Shown piece after piece: positions 1-5,429 of a stretch of 7,774 nt of DNA (its first letter is position 1; every line of letters begins with the position of its first letter). The notes beneath the pieces are model-generated. The model searched no databases. It saw nothing but the letters and a program-made list of their open reading frames with translations, and was not told the origin of the DNA. The position numbers were made by a program, and so were the translations under genes. The stretch covers positions 1 through 7,774 of the forward strand of contig JAKLPX010000308.1 in the NCBI GenBank assembly GCA_022013635.1. The letters run 5' to 3'. Origin of the DNA: Candidatus Delongbacteria bacterium. GTDB lineage: Bacteria; UBA4055.

Positions 1-22
1 ATCTAAATTCTAAATAAATTGA

Positions 23-568
23 AAATTCAAATGTTCAAAATGTCAGAAAGATTTGACTCTACGATCAGGCAATAAAGGTGATATGGTACAGTGCCATCAC
101 TGCAGCGAGGTTGTATCAATACCCGAAAACGCGGTAGTTTTTTCATCATCATCACCCTCTCAGGATTCAAACAATATCAGTTCTGGAAAAATTATTTTTA
201 AAAATCCTAAAACCGGAGAAACACAGACAACAGGCACCGGATGGAGCTGGATATTGTGCTTATTTTCCGGAGCTTGGGGAATTCCTCTGTTCCTGAAAAG
301 GGCTTATAACTGGGCTTTCTTCTTTCTGTTCCTTCACCTTTCTTACCTGATAGTTTACCCGCTAAGTATGCTGACTGAAGATATGACACCAGCTGTAGTT
401 CTCATGTTAGCAGAACTAGGATTTGCCGTTTATATGGGATTAAGAGGAAACAGGCAACTTACAATAAATTATCTCGAGAACGGCTGGATAATTCAAAATC
501 CAGAAAGCAGCGATGTAATAAACACTATAAAAAAATGGCAGCTTGATGTTAATATTTTGGAGAAATAA
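23..568 (+). CDS. zinc-ribbon plus membrane-segment protein, start codon lost or unclear
   Basis: I do not recognise a named gene. The frame is open from 23, just after an in-frame TGA (20-22). Its first codons read KFKCSKC, giving C-x2-C-x16-C-x2-C with QCHHC further on, a typical N-terminal zinc ribbon. The first usable in-frame starts are TTG at 53 and ATG at 83, and both would cut off the first CxxC. Removing one A from the AAAA run at 22-25 would put TTG (19) in frame before KFKC, so a one-base indel or sequencing error is likely. A hydrophilic linker follows, then GWSW and two to three hydrophobic segments (roughly 240-450), and a tail with GNRQLTINYLENGW. That pattern resembles small DUF2628-like membrane proteins. 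The stop at 566-568 lies one base before the next ATG, so the two genes are probably cotranscribed. Membrane location is inferred. Confidence 0.6.
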   Translation, partial: KFKCSKCQKDLTLRSGNKGDMVQCHHCSEVVSIPENAVVFSSSSPSQDSNNISSGKIIFKNPKTGETQTTGTGWSWILCLFSGAWGIPLFLKRAYNWAFFFLFLHLSYLIVYPLSMLTEDMTPAVVLMLAELGFAVYMGLRGNRQLTINYLENGWIIQNPESSDVINTIKKWQLDVNILEK

Positions 569-569
569 A

Positions 570-884
570 ATGAAATATGAAATCATCATAAAATTCATAA
601 TCACTGCGTCTATTCTGATTTTTCTGACTTCATGCGGTGCAGGAGGTATCGAAGGAGATATCAGCGACGGTAAAGACATCGTAAAAAAAATGGAATACGC
701 TTTGAAATTGGCAAAAGATCAAAACCCGCTTTATGAAGAAAAAATGCAGGATGCAGAAAATGAATTATATGCATTCATGGCTATTATGAGAGATAAGTAT
801 AATGATGAGGAATATCAGAAAATAGATAGAACTTTGCAGGCGGAAATGGATAAAATAATGCAGAAAATGATGGGCGGATACTAA
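570..884 (+). CDS. small predicted lipoprotein
   Basis: A 104-residue protein of unknown function. The start chosen is ATG 570, one base after the preceding stop, with GGAG at 559-562 as ribosome-binding site; an in-frame TTG at 543 lies inside the previous gene and is less likely. Residues 1-22 form a lipoprotein signal: K2 and K8, a hydrophobic stretch, then lipobox L-T-S-C with the lipidated cysteine at 22. The mature part starts GAGGIEGD and continues as a charged, probably alpha-helical segment rich in E, K, D and M, ending KIMQKMMGGY. The helical part could form a coiled coil. A membrane-anchored role in the envelope follows from the signal; no enzyme motif is visible. It is probably cotranscribed with its neighbours on both sides (24-nt gap to the next gene). 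Confidence 0.8.
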   Translation: MKYEIIIKFIITASILIFLTSCGAGGIEGDISDGKDIVKKMEYALKLAKDQNPLYEEKMQDAENELYAFMAIMRDKYNDEEYQKIDRTLQAEMDKIMQKMMGGY

Positions 885-908
885 TAACTCAAATAACGGA
901 GGAACAAA

Positions 909-1097
909 ATGAGCATTGGAAAAGCATTATTATTCGGAGCGATCGGCGTCGGAGCAGGAATTCTCTTGGCCGCATGGGCTGAAACTATGGACGACGGAGA
1001 GACTACCGATTCGGATCTCAGCTTTGATGATGAAAACGAAACGACAGTGAATGAGGAGACAGACGATGTACTTGAAGAATCTCCGGTACAGGCGTAG
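909..1097 (+). CDS. small single-pass membrane protein with acidic tail
   Basis: A 62-residue protein, not recognised. GGAGG at 899-903 sits five nucleotides before ATG 909, a strong ribosome-binding site that supports translation despite the short length. Residues about 4-23 (ALLFGAIGVGAGILLAAW) form one glycine-rich transmembrane helix with GxxxG spacing, as in YtxH-like or glycine-zipper proteins. The rest is almost uncharged by lysine or arginine and packed with D and E (DDGE, FDDENE, EETDD, LEES), so a soluble acidic tail projects from the membrane. It closes the three-gene operon and is followed at once by a hairpin terminator. The YtxH comparison is by general shape only. Confidence 0.75.
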   Translation: MSIGKALLFGAIGVGAGILLAAWAETMDDGETTDSDLSFDDENETTVNEETDDVLEESPVQA

Positions 1098-1106
1098 AAT
1101 TCTACG
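1093..1106. repeat. perfect 14-nt palindrome over the stop codon
   Basis: CGTAGAATTCTACG is a perfect palindrome covering the TAG stop (1095-1097) of the preceding gene. It lies just before the terminator stem. It could be a protein site or simply chance. Confidence 0.35.
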
Positions 1107-1110
1107 AAAT

Positions 1111-1154
1111 AAAAGGCGGTATTCTTAATATTTTGCAGAGAGCCGCCTTTTTTT
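1111..1154 (+). terminator. rho-independent terminator of the envelope operon
   Basis: AAAAGGCGG (1111-1119) pairs perfectly with CCGCCTTTT (1143-1151) across a loop of about 23 nt, and the T run continues to 1154. The long loop is less usual, but the stem and T tract are clear. It lies 13 nt after the stop at 1097 and ends the transcript of the three genes before it. Confidence 0.8.
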
Positions 1155-1173
1155 AACTTACAAGGGAAATAAA

Positions 1174-1326
1174 ATGAAGATCATCAATAACTTTGTAGCC
1201 GGTCCGCCATACTTTTACATCTGCCTCATCTGTAAACACAGATTTATCAAAAGCCGGAAACATTTTGTATGGTGCCCCAAGTGCAAGTTGCCTTTTGTAA
1301 GAAAAGATCCGATGATTTTAAAATAA
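1174..1326 (+). CDS. 50-residue zinc-ribbon microprotein
   Basis: A short reading frame of 50 codons. AAGGGA at 1162-1167 precedes ATG 1174 by six nucleotides, a good ribosome-binding site. The protein has two CxxC pairs, C17-x2-C20 and C34-x2-C37, separated by 13 residues: ICLICKHRF and VWCPKCKLPF. The aromatic and basic residues around the knuckles are those expected of a rubredoxin-like zinc ribbon, so it almost certainly binds one zinc. The spaced cysteines and ribosome-binding site argue against chance. It starts only 19 nt after the terminator, so it either depends on read-through or has a promoter hidden in the terminator region; I see no good one. Its partner, whether nucleic acid or protein, is unknown. 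Confidence 0.7.
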   Translation: MKIINNFVAGPPYFYICLICKHRFIKSRKHFVWCPKCKLPFVRKDPMILK

Positions 1327-1338
1327 ATTTTTCTCCCT

Positions 1339-1378
1339 GGTAACTTTACTACCACCTGACCGTTTTATATTTCTTCTT
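1339..1378 (+). repeat. leader repeat, copy A (most diverged)
   Basis: The first of four same-strand copies of a short conserved leader. The core 1339-1362 begins GGTAACTTTACTACC and ends CTGACCG, with two mismatches to copy B at 3018. Similarity continues through the AT-rich TTTTATATT and TTCTTCTT to 1378 and then stops. In copies B and D the leader runs into the DnaB-like gene; here it runs into the promoter of a RHH-PIN toxin-antitoxin pair. Confidence 0.8.
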
Positions 1379-1414
1379 GACTTATTCCGGTTAATGTCTT
1401 ACATTGTAATACAA
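1377..1414 (+). promoter_or_regulatory. promoter and likely autoregulatory operator of the RHH-PIN pair
   Basis: TTGACT (1377-1382) and TACATT (1400-1405) are separated by 17 nt, a reasonable sigma70 promoter. Two overlapping palindromes cover the -10: TTACA-T-TGTAA (1399-1409) and TTGTA-A-TACAA (1404-1414). Short inverted repeats over the promoter are the usual operators of ribbon-helix-helix antitoxins, which repress their own operon as a complex with the toxin. Binding by this antitoxin is inferred. Confidence 0.55.
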
Positions 1415-1435
1415 CCATAAGTCAGGAGGAAAATC

Positions 1436-1654
1436 ATGGACGACATGATCACAATAAGAATTCCGAAAGAACTCAAAGAAGAGCTAGAGCAGATCAGTAT
1501 ATCTATCCACAGACCTCTCAGTGATCTGGTTAGAGAATCGTTAAGAAAATATGTCGCTGTTCAGAAATTCAGACAGGTCAGGGAAATGACCGTCCCTTAT
1601 GCCGAGAAGCAGGGAATTTATACTGATGATGATATTTTGGGAAGCGAAAAGTGA
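1436..1654 (+). CDS. ribbon-helix-helix antitoxin (VapB/CopG type)
   Basis: A 72-residue DNA-binding antitoxin. AGGAGGA (1424-1430) gives a strong ribosome-binding site for ATG 1436; ATG 1445 is an alternative. The RHH fold is plain: the strand MITIRIPKEL (residues 4-13), helix ELKEELEQISISIHR, then PLSDLVRESLRKYVA as the second helix. Such proteins dimerise through the strand, which enters the DNA major groove. The C-terminal 25 residues, including VREMTVPYAEKQGIYTDDDI, probably wrap the toxin. Its TGA overlaps the GTG start of the PIN gene by four bases, the normal arrangement for translational coupling. The two palindromes upstream are the likely operator. Role: neutralise the PIN nuclease and repress the operon. 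Confidence 0.85.
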   Translation: MDDMITIRIPKELKEELEQISISIHRPLSDLVRESLRKYVAVQKFRQVREMTVPYAEKQGIYTDDDILGSEK

Positions 1655-2043
1655 GAATAGTTTTTGATTCTAATGTTATACTCGCAGCCTTCGCATCAAG
1701 AGGCTTATGTGCGGAATTATTTGAATCCTGCATTACAGCATACGACATAGTTTTAAATAAGCAGATCATTGATGAAGTTTCCGGTAATTTGTCAAAAAAA
1801 TTAAAAATGCCGAATGACAAGATAGAACTAATCGTAAATTTCCTGATGGAATTCTGTACCTTTATAGAAACTCAAAACATACCTGAGAAATTATCGAGAG
1901 ATCCGGATGATGACGGCATTATAAATCTTGCGCTAGAAAGCGGTTCGGAGTATATAATCACAGGCGATAAAGACTTACTCGTAATAAAAGAATATAAATC
2001 TATAAAAATGCTGACCCCCAGATCATTCTTGGAGATAAAATAA
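1651..2043 (+). CDS. PIN-domain toxin ribonuclease (VapC-like)
   Basis: A 130-residue PIN-domain protein starting at GTG 1651 inside the antitoxin stop (GTGA overlap). PIN toxins are Mg-dependent ribonucleases that cut tRNA or other RNA. The acidic residues are in place: D6 in VFDSNV, E42 in IIDEV, D86-D88 in RDPDDDGIINLAL and D106 in ITGDKDLL. The RDPDD...ITGDKDLL pattern is that of the 'putative toxin-antitoxin system, PIN family' group (COG1569-like), rather than classical short VapC. Length is normal and nothing seems missing, so it is probably active. The stop is followed within a few bases by the 3' relict of the DnaB-like repeat gene, so the pair sits where the body of that gene lies in other repeat copies. 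Confidence 0.87.
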   Translation: MRIVFDSNVILAAFASRGLCAELFESCITAYDIVLNKQIIDEVSGNLSKKLKMPNDKIELIVNFLMEFCTFIETQNIPEKLSRDPDDDGIINLALESGSEYIITGDKDLLVIKEYKSIKMLTPRSFLEIK

Positions 2044-2045
2044 TC

Positions 2046-2201
2046 CAACACGGAAGAGAGCAGATCGGGGTTGTTGAATTAATGCTATGCGCTCCGACCT
2101 CTGCACAAACGATTATTCGTATATCTGGTTTGACAAAAAAAAAACTCATATTCGAGAACTACGATCCCGATATTCACGGCGGCAACAGGTATATTTACTA
2201 A
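2046..2201 (+). pseudogene. 3' relict of the DnaB-like repeat gene (copy A)
   Basis: Nearly identical to 3643-3796, the last ~50 codons of the complete DnaB-like gene, through to the TAA at 2199-2201. It has a two-base insertion near 2050, one base missing near 2090 (GCGCTCCGACC against GCGCTTACGACC) and one extra A in the A10 run 2135-2144. The last two shifts cancel, so the end again reads FENYDPDIHGGNRYIY. There is no start, and everything upstream of the relict is the PIN gene. It is a dead fragment that marks the right end of repeat unit A. Confidence 0.85.
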
Positions 2202-2255
2202 TGATTTTAGACTCAAATCATGCTTAAAAGATTCTTGGGTCGTCAACCCAAGAAT
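2201..2255. repeat. repeat-unit 3' end, copy A: two tandem hairpins
   Basis: Hairpin 1 pairs ATGATTT (2201-2207) with AAATCAT (2215-2221) over a 7-nt loop. Hairpin 2 pairs ATTCTTGGGT (2231-2240) perfectly with ACCCAAGAAT (2246-2255) over CGTCA. The same two hairpins follow copy B at 3796-3850. Read on the minus strand, hairpin 2 is followed by CTTTTA and lies 22 nt after the HEPN stop, so it may end the HEPN-MNT transcript. Read on the plus strand it has no T tract. Confidence 0.7.
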
Positions 2256-2276
2256 TGACAGATACCAAAACTTCTA

Positions 2277-2657
2277 TTACTTCAAATCATCAACATCTTT
2301 TATCATCCTACTGATAATATCTGCCAAAGGCGGGATCTTATTCTGGCATATATCAAAAATAGCCTCGGTATTTATATCAAAATAATGGTGACTAATTATG
2401 TCTCTTAATCCTTTGACTTTTGACCATTCAATTTCAGGGTATTTCGTCAATAATTTATGTTCTGTAATCTTATCTACATTCTTTAAGCTCTCGCCGATCA
2501 CAATCAACTGCATACAAATAGAATCTAATTTTTCTGAACCTGCAGGAGTAAGCAAAAAATCATCGGAAATCACAACACCTTCAAATCTTGATGATATTTT
2601 TTTCAGAGATTCTGCTATATTTGTTAGAATTTCATGAACCAGCTCGCTATCAAACAT
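2277..2657 (-). CDS. hepT: HEPN-domain toxin ribonuclease (HepT-like)
   Basis: A 126-residue all-helical HEPN protein of the HepT (DUF86) type. The start chosen is ATG at 2657, with AAAGAGG about six bases upstream and an 8-base overlap with the MNT stop; an in-frame ATG at 2696 would add 13 residues deep inside the MNT gene. The catalytic RX4HXY motif is intact as R85-DIIS-H90-H91-Y92 in GLRDIISHHYFDIN, which combines the nuclease residues and the tyrosine that the partner modifies. In studied systems HepT cleaves RNA and is silenced when MntA adds AMP units to the tyrosine of this motif. Gene order MNT then HEPN on the same strand is standard. Part of its 3' end is duplicated at 5469-5556, where it is only a fragment. 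Confidence 0.88.
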   Translation of the reverse strand: MFDSELVHEILTNIAESLKKISSRFEGVVISDDFLLTPAGSEKLDSICMQLIVIGESLKNVDKITEHKLLTKYPEIEWSKVKGLRDIISHHYFDINTEAIFDICQNKIPPLADIISRMIKDVDDLK

Positions 2658-2940
2658 AAATAGCCTCTTTCTCAATTCGCTTTTTGAGAAATCCATTCAT
2701 TTTTTCTCTATAGCTTATTACATCCACGCTTTTCTTTAAGTCTTTTTCCAGTTCTTGCTTGATATCAAAAAGCTCAAAAAAATCCTGCTTCGGTATTTCG
2801 ACGACAATATCAATATCACTGTTTTCGTTCTGAGTACCTTTTGCATACGAGCCGAACAATCCGAGTTTCAATAGATGAAATCTGTGCCCATTTTTTTCTC
2901 TGAATGTGCGGAGTATTTTAAGAACAGCTTCTTTGCTCAT
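2650..2940 (-). CDS. mntA: MNT-domain nucleotidyltransferase antitoxin (MntA-like)
   Basis: A 96-residue minimal nucleotidyltransferase. AGGGGA a few bases before ATG 2940 supports the start. The GSX10DXD signature is exact: G30-S31 in LFGSYAKGT and D42-x-D44 in NSDIDIVV, with a third acidic residue at D73 (SVDVI). These bind ATP and metal. Known MntA proteins transfer AMP to the tyrosine in the HEPN RX4HXY motif and so neutralise HepT; both partners look complete here, so a working type VII toxin-antitoxin pair is likely. It overlaps the HEPN gene by 8 bases. The pair runs opposite to every other gene in the window. Confidence 0.9.
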   Translation of the reverse strand: MSKEAVLKILRTFREKNGHRFHLLKLGLFGSYAKGTQNENSDIDIVVEIPKQDFFELFDIKQELEKDLKKSVDVISYREKMNGFLKKRIEKEAIYV

Positions 2941-2961
2941 ATCTGAATTCCCCTTTACGGT

Positions 2962-2990
2962 AAATTAAGAATTTATATATTCAAAATCAA
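2962..2990 (-). promoter_or_regulatory. candidate promoter of the mntA-hepT pair
   Basis: On the minus strand TTGATT (2990-2985) and TAATTT (2967-2962) are 17 nt apart, about 22 nt before the ATG at 2940. The -10 is poor. The segment from about 2979 to 3011 recurs at 5559-5589 in the mosaic. Confidence 0.35.
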
Positions 2991-3009
2991 TATGTTTCTT
3001 TCATATAAT

Positions 3010-3085
3010 CCCCACAAGGTAACTATACTACCCCCTGACCGTGTTATATTACTTCTTTATTAATTTTAAAAGAAGGAGAAACAAC
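3010..3085 (+). repeat. leader repeat, copy B
   Basis: The reference copy. CCCCACAAGG (3010-3019, shared with copy C) leads into the core 3018-3041, then an AT-rich stretch and AGAAGGAGAAACA with the ribosome-binding site of the DnaB-like gene. From 3016 to 3085 it differs from copy D by three bases in 70. TGTTATATT (3042-3050) resembles an extended -10, so the leader may carry the promoter; no -35 match is visible, and copy C has lost this part. Confidence 0.88.
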
Positions 3086-3796
3086 ATGAGTAACATGAAA
3101 TGCGGGATCACCCAAATTGACAAACACCTCGACGGCTTCAATTACGGCGAAATGGTCATATCCGCCTCTAGAGCAGGACACGGAAATTTTTACTTTATAA
3201 CCTCGATCGTCAGAGGCATCTGCTACAGCGCAAAAGACAACCCAAAATGCCTGATCTTTACCGATCAACCACAAAGGAACATCAAAAAATTCCTCCCGGG
3301 CGATGAAAATATATTTACTTTTTACAGCTATAACTGCAAAGACTTCTCCGAATTCAAAAACAGTCTTTCGGAACAAATATCAGAACACAAACCGCAAATT
3401 TTAATAATAGAAAATTCTGAACTCAACTTCAACAAGAACAAAGAATTCTACCGCCACATCAAAATGCTCACCGTCGAAAATCAGATCCTCACCTTCATAA
3501 AAGGATCCATCAACCGCAAACAGGAAAGAAGATACTGGTACCCGCCCGCCATCGCCGACATCGAAGGTGCGCCCATCCTCGAAAAACTCGCCGACAAAAT
3601 GCTCATAATGCAGCGTCCCGAAGTCCTCGGCATAAAAGACTGCAACGGAAGAGAACAGATCGGGTTAGTTGAATTAATGCTTTGCGCTTACGACCTCTGC
3701 ACAAACGATTATTCGTATATCTGGTTTGACAAAGAAAAACTCATATTCGAGAACTACGATCCCGATATTCACGGCGGCAACAGGTATATTTTCTAA
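3086..3796 (+). CDS. DnaB-like RecA-fold protein with degenerate Walker A (complete copy)
   Basis: A 236-residue protein. The start chosen is ATG 3086, which has AAGGAG upstream and is conserved in copy D; an upstream in-frame GTG at 3041 lies in the leader. The whole length follows the C-terminal domain of replicative helicase DnaB: CGITQIDKHLDGF matches GIxTGFxxLDxxxGG, and GEMVISASRAGHGN sits where DnaB has the P-loop. The P-loop lysine and threonine are replaced by N34 and F35. ILIIENSELN occupies the Walker B strand, with E for D. ADIEGAPILEKLADKMLIMQRPE parallels the DnaB SDLRESGxIEQDADxV segment, and FENYD parallels the FEN end. The lysine-rich hairpin before the end is lost. ATP binding is therefore doubtful and helicase activity unlikely. 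There is no N-terminal DnaB domain. The role is unknown; a structural or decoy RecA fold is possible. Confidence 0.75.
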   Translation: MSNMKCGITQIDKHLDGFNYGEMVISASRAGHGNFYFITSIVRGICYSAKDNPKCLIFTDQPQRNIKKFLPGDENIFTFYSYNCKDFSEFKNSLSEQISEHKPQILIIENSELNFNKNKEFYRHIKMLTVENQILTFIKGSINRKQERRYWYPPAIADIEGAPILEKLADKMLIMQRPEVLGIKDCNGREQIGLVELMLCAYDLCTNDYSYIWFDKEKLIFENYDPDIHGGNRYIF

Positions 3797-3850
3797 TGAT
3801 TTTGGACTCAAATCATGCTTAAAAGATTCTTGAGTTGATAACCCAAGAAT
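3796..3850. repeat. repeat-unit 3' end, copy B: two tandem hairpins
   Basis: The same pair of hairpins as at 2201-2255. ATGATTT (3796-3802) pairs with AAATCAT (3810-3816). ATTCTTGAGT (3826-3835) pairs with ACCCAAGAAT (3841-3850) with one A-C mismatch. Together with the stop codon it marks the right end of the complete unit. No T tract follows on the plus strand. Confidence 0.7.
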
Positions 3851-3884
3851 TCCAACATTTAGATTTTATTCCGAAATAATTCTC

Positions 3885-3913
3885 TTGCATTTTTATCTAA
3901 AAATTATTATTAT
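3885..3913 (+). promoter_or_regulatory. promoter of the ATPase gene
   Basis: TTGCAT (3885-3890) and TATTAT (3908-3913) are 17 nt apart, each one or two bases from consensus. Transcription would begin near 3920, about 22 nt before the ATG, just past the end of repeat unit B. Confidence 0.6.
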
Positions 3914-3941
3914 GTTCCCTAACATAATGAGGAGAGTCATA

Positions 3942-5303
3942 ATGTTTATAAACAGAACCAGAGAATTAGATTTACTCAATGAAGAATACAGAAAAAAAAC
4001 GGCATCCTTTACGGTTATTTACGGAAGAAGACGGATAGGCAAAACTTCACTTATTGCCGAATATATTAAAGACAAACTCGCCGTTTTCTATTACGCTACA
4101 GAAATGAACCTTTCATATCAGCTGAAAGATATGTCGCGGTTAATACTTGACAGTATAAATATACCTAATCTAAAAGGTATTGAATTCAACGACTTTGATT
4201 CTCTGATCATTTTCCTCGGAAACAATCTTCCGGCAGACAGAAAATTTATACTCGTGATTGACGAATACCAGCAATTAGCCAAACTTGACCCGAGCTTTTC
4301 AAGCATGCTTCAGAAAAACTGGGATATGCATTTTAAAAATAAAAACATTCATCTTATTTTATGCGGATCAGTTTTTTCGATGATGCAGAGCGAGGTACTT
4401 TCTTATTCCGCTCCGCTTTACGGCAGAAGAACTTCAAGCATTCATTTAAAGGCAATACCGTTTAATCATATCCGAGAATTTATTTCCTCAGCTGATAAGT
4501 ATGATCTTATGAATATTTATGCTTCTTTCGGTTCAGTTCCGAGATACTTGGAAATCTATAACGGGGAGCTCAGTTTCTTAGAAAATCTGCGTCAGAATAT
4601 TCTCGACCGGAATTCATATCTTTATAATGAAGCCCGTTTTTTGCTTAAAGAAGAAATTTCAGATATCAGCACCTATTTCACTATACTCGAAATCATCTCC
4701 TGCGGTGATACGAAGATCGGAAACATCGGTAAGAAGATCGGAGAACATTCAAGCTATCTGACACGCTATCTTCAGAAGCTTATTGATCTTGATATTGTCG
4801 AAAAAGAGGTTCCAGTACTTGAAAATAATCCACTTAAAAGTAAACTTGGACGATATAGAATTAAAGATCAGTTTGTAAATTTCTGGTTTTATTATGTTTA
4901 TAAAAACTATTCTCAGCTTGAGATAGGGAACACAGAATATGTTCTGAATGAAATTGACAGTTCTTTTAACGAAAAATTTGTTTCTTTCGCTTATGAGCAG
5001 TATGTAAAAGAAAGTATCCTGAACGACCCGATGAAATACCTTGGATTTATACCTGATAAAATAGGCAGATGGTGGAACAACAACGAAGAAATCGACCTTA
5101 TCGCTTTTGATAATAAAAATATTGCGTTTATTGAGTGTAAATGGCAGAATCAGCCGGTCGGTTATGATGTTTACAACAGACTTTTGCAAAAATCATCCGA
5201 TATTCAATGTGATCCAAAGTTAAAAAAACACTATTTCATATTCAGCAAATCAGAGCCTAAAAAAGGACTTAAAGAAACAGAATGTAAAGTCTGGGTTTAT
5301 TAA
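3942..5303 (+). CDS. AAA+ ATPase with C-terminal DUF234/PD-(D/E)XK-like domain
   Basis: A 453-residue protein. The start chosen is ATG 3942, with GGAGAG at 3931-3936; it gives MFINRTRELDLLNEEY, the standard opening of this family. Walker A is G28-RRRIGKT-35 and Walker B is FILVIDEYQQL with D107-E108. LILCGSVFSMM is the sensor strand and YGRRTSSIHLKAIPF the motif typical of the archaeal-type ATPase family. A winged-helix region follows (ISCGDTKIGNIGKKIG). The C-terminal DUF234 domain has D385 in EEIDLIAFD and E398-C-K400 in AFIECKW, which fit a PD-(D/E)XK nuclease core. Length is normal and every motif is intact. These ATPases are common in mobile and defence-rich regions, but their substrate is not established. 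It stands alone with its own promoter between repeat copies B and C. Confidence 0.88.
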   Translation: MFINRTRELDLLNEEYRKKTASFTVIYGRRRIGKTSLIAEYIKDKLAVFYYATEMNLSYQLKDMSRLILDSINIPNLKGIEFNDFDSLIIFLGNNLPADRKFILVIDEYQQLAKLDPSFSSMLQKNWDMHFKNKNIHLILCGSVFSMMQSEVLSYSAPLYGRRTSSIHLKAIPFNHIREFISSADKYDLMNIYASFGSVPRYLEIYNGELSFLENLRQNILDRNSYLYNEARFLLKEEISDISTYFTILEIISCGDTKIGNIGKKIGEHSSYLTRYLQKLIDLDIVEKEVPVLENNPLKSKLGRYRIKDQFVNFWFYYVYKNYSQLEIGNTEYVLNEIDSSFNEKFVSFAYEQYVKESILNDPMKYLGFIPDKIGRWWNNNEEIDLIAFDNKNIAFIECKWQNQPVGYDVYNRLLQKSSDIQCDPKLKKHYFIFSKSEPKKGLKETECKVWVY

Positions 5304-5306
5304 TTT

Positions 5307-5339
5307 CCCCACAAGGTAATTATACTACCCCCCTGACCG
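5307..5339 (+). repeat. leader repeat, copy C
   Basis: CCCCACAAGG (5307-5316) and the core 5315-5339, with one substitution (GGTAATTATAC) and one extra C relative to copy B. Similarity ends after CTGACCG. It begins just four bases after the ATPase stop. The following 5340-5465 matches nothing else in the window that I can see. Confidence 0.82.
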
Positions 5340-5429
5340 CTTTACAAGATTTACGAAGAACCGAAAACTTCTCGTTTTGTGTCCTCACTATAAGCTACCG
5401 TTAGTGGTTAAGGATAAGAGAGTGTTAAA

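Noticed and set aside
3016..3052. The leader as an integron attC-like site: AAGGTAACTATA can pair with TATATTACTT leaving two bulged bases.
   Set aside because: The pairing is not kept in copies A and C, core boxes GTTRRRY/RYYYAAC are not evident, and no integrase is in the window.
3044..3376. A 110-codon minus-strand frame over the start of the DnaB-like gene.
   Set aside because: Shadow of the coding strand; it has no ribosome-binding site or recognisable domain.
4749..5189. A 146-codon minus-strand frame inside the ATPase gene.
   Set aside because: It is the antisense of a well-conserved coding region with intact motifs and has no family features of its own.
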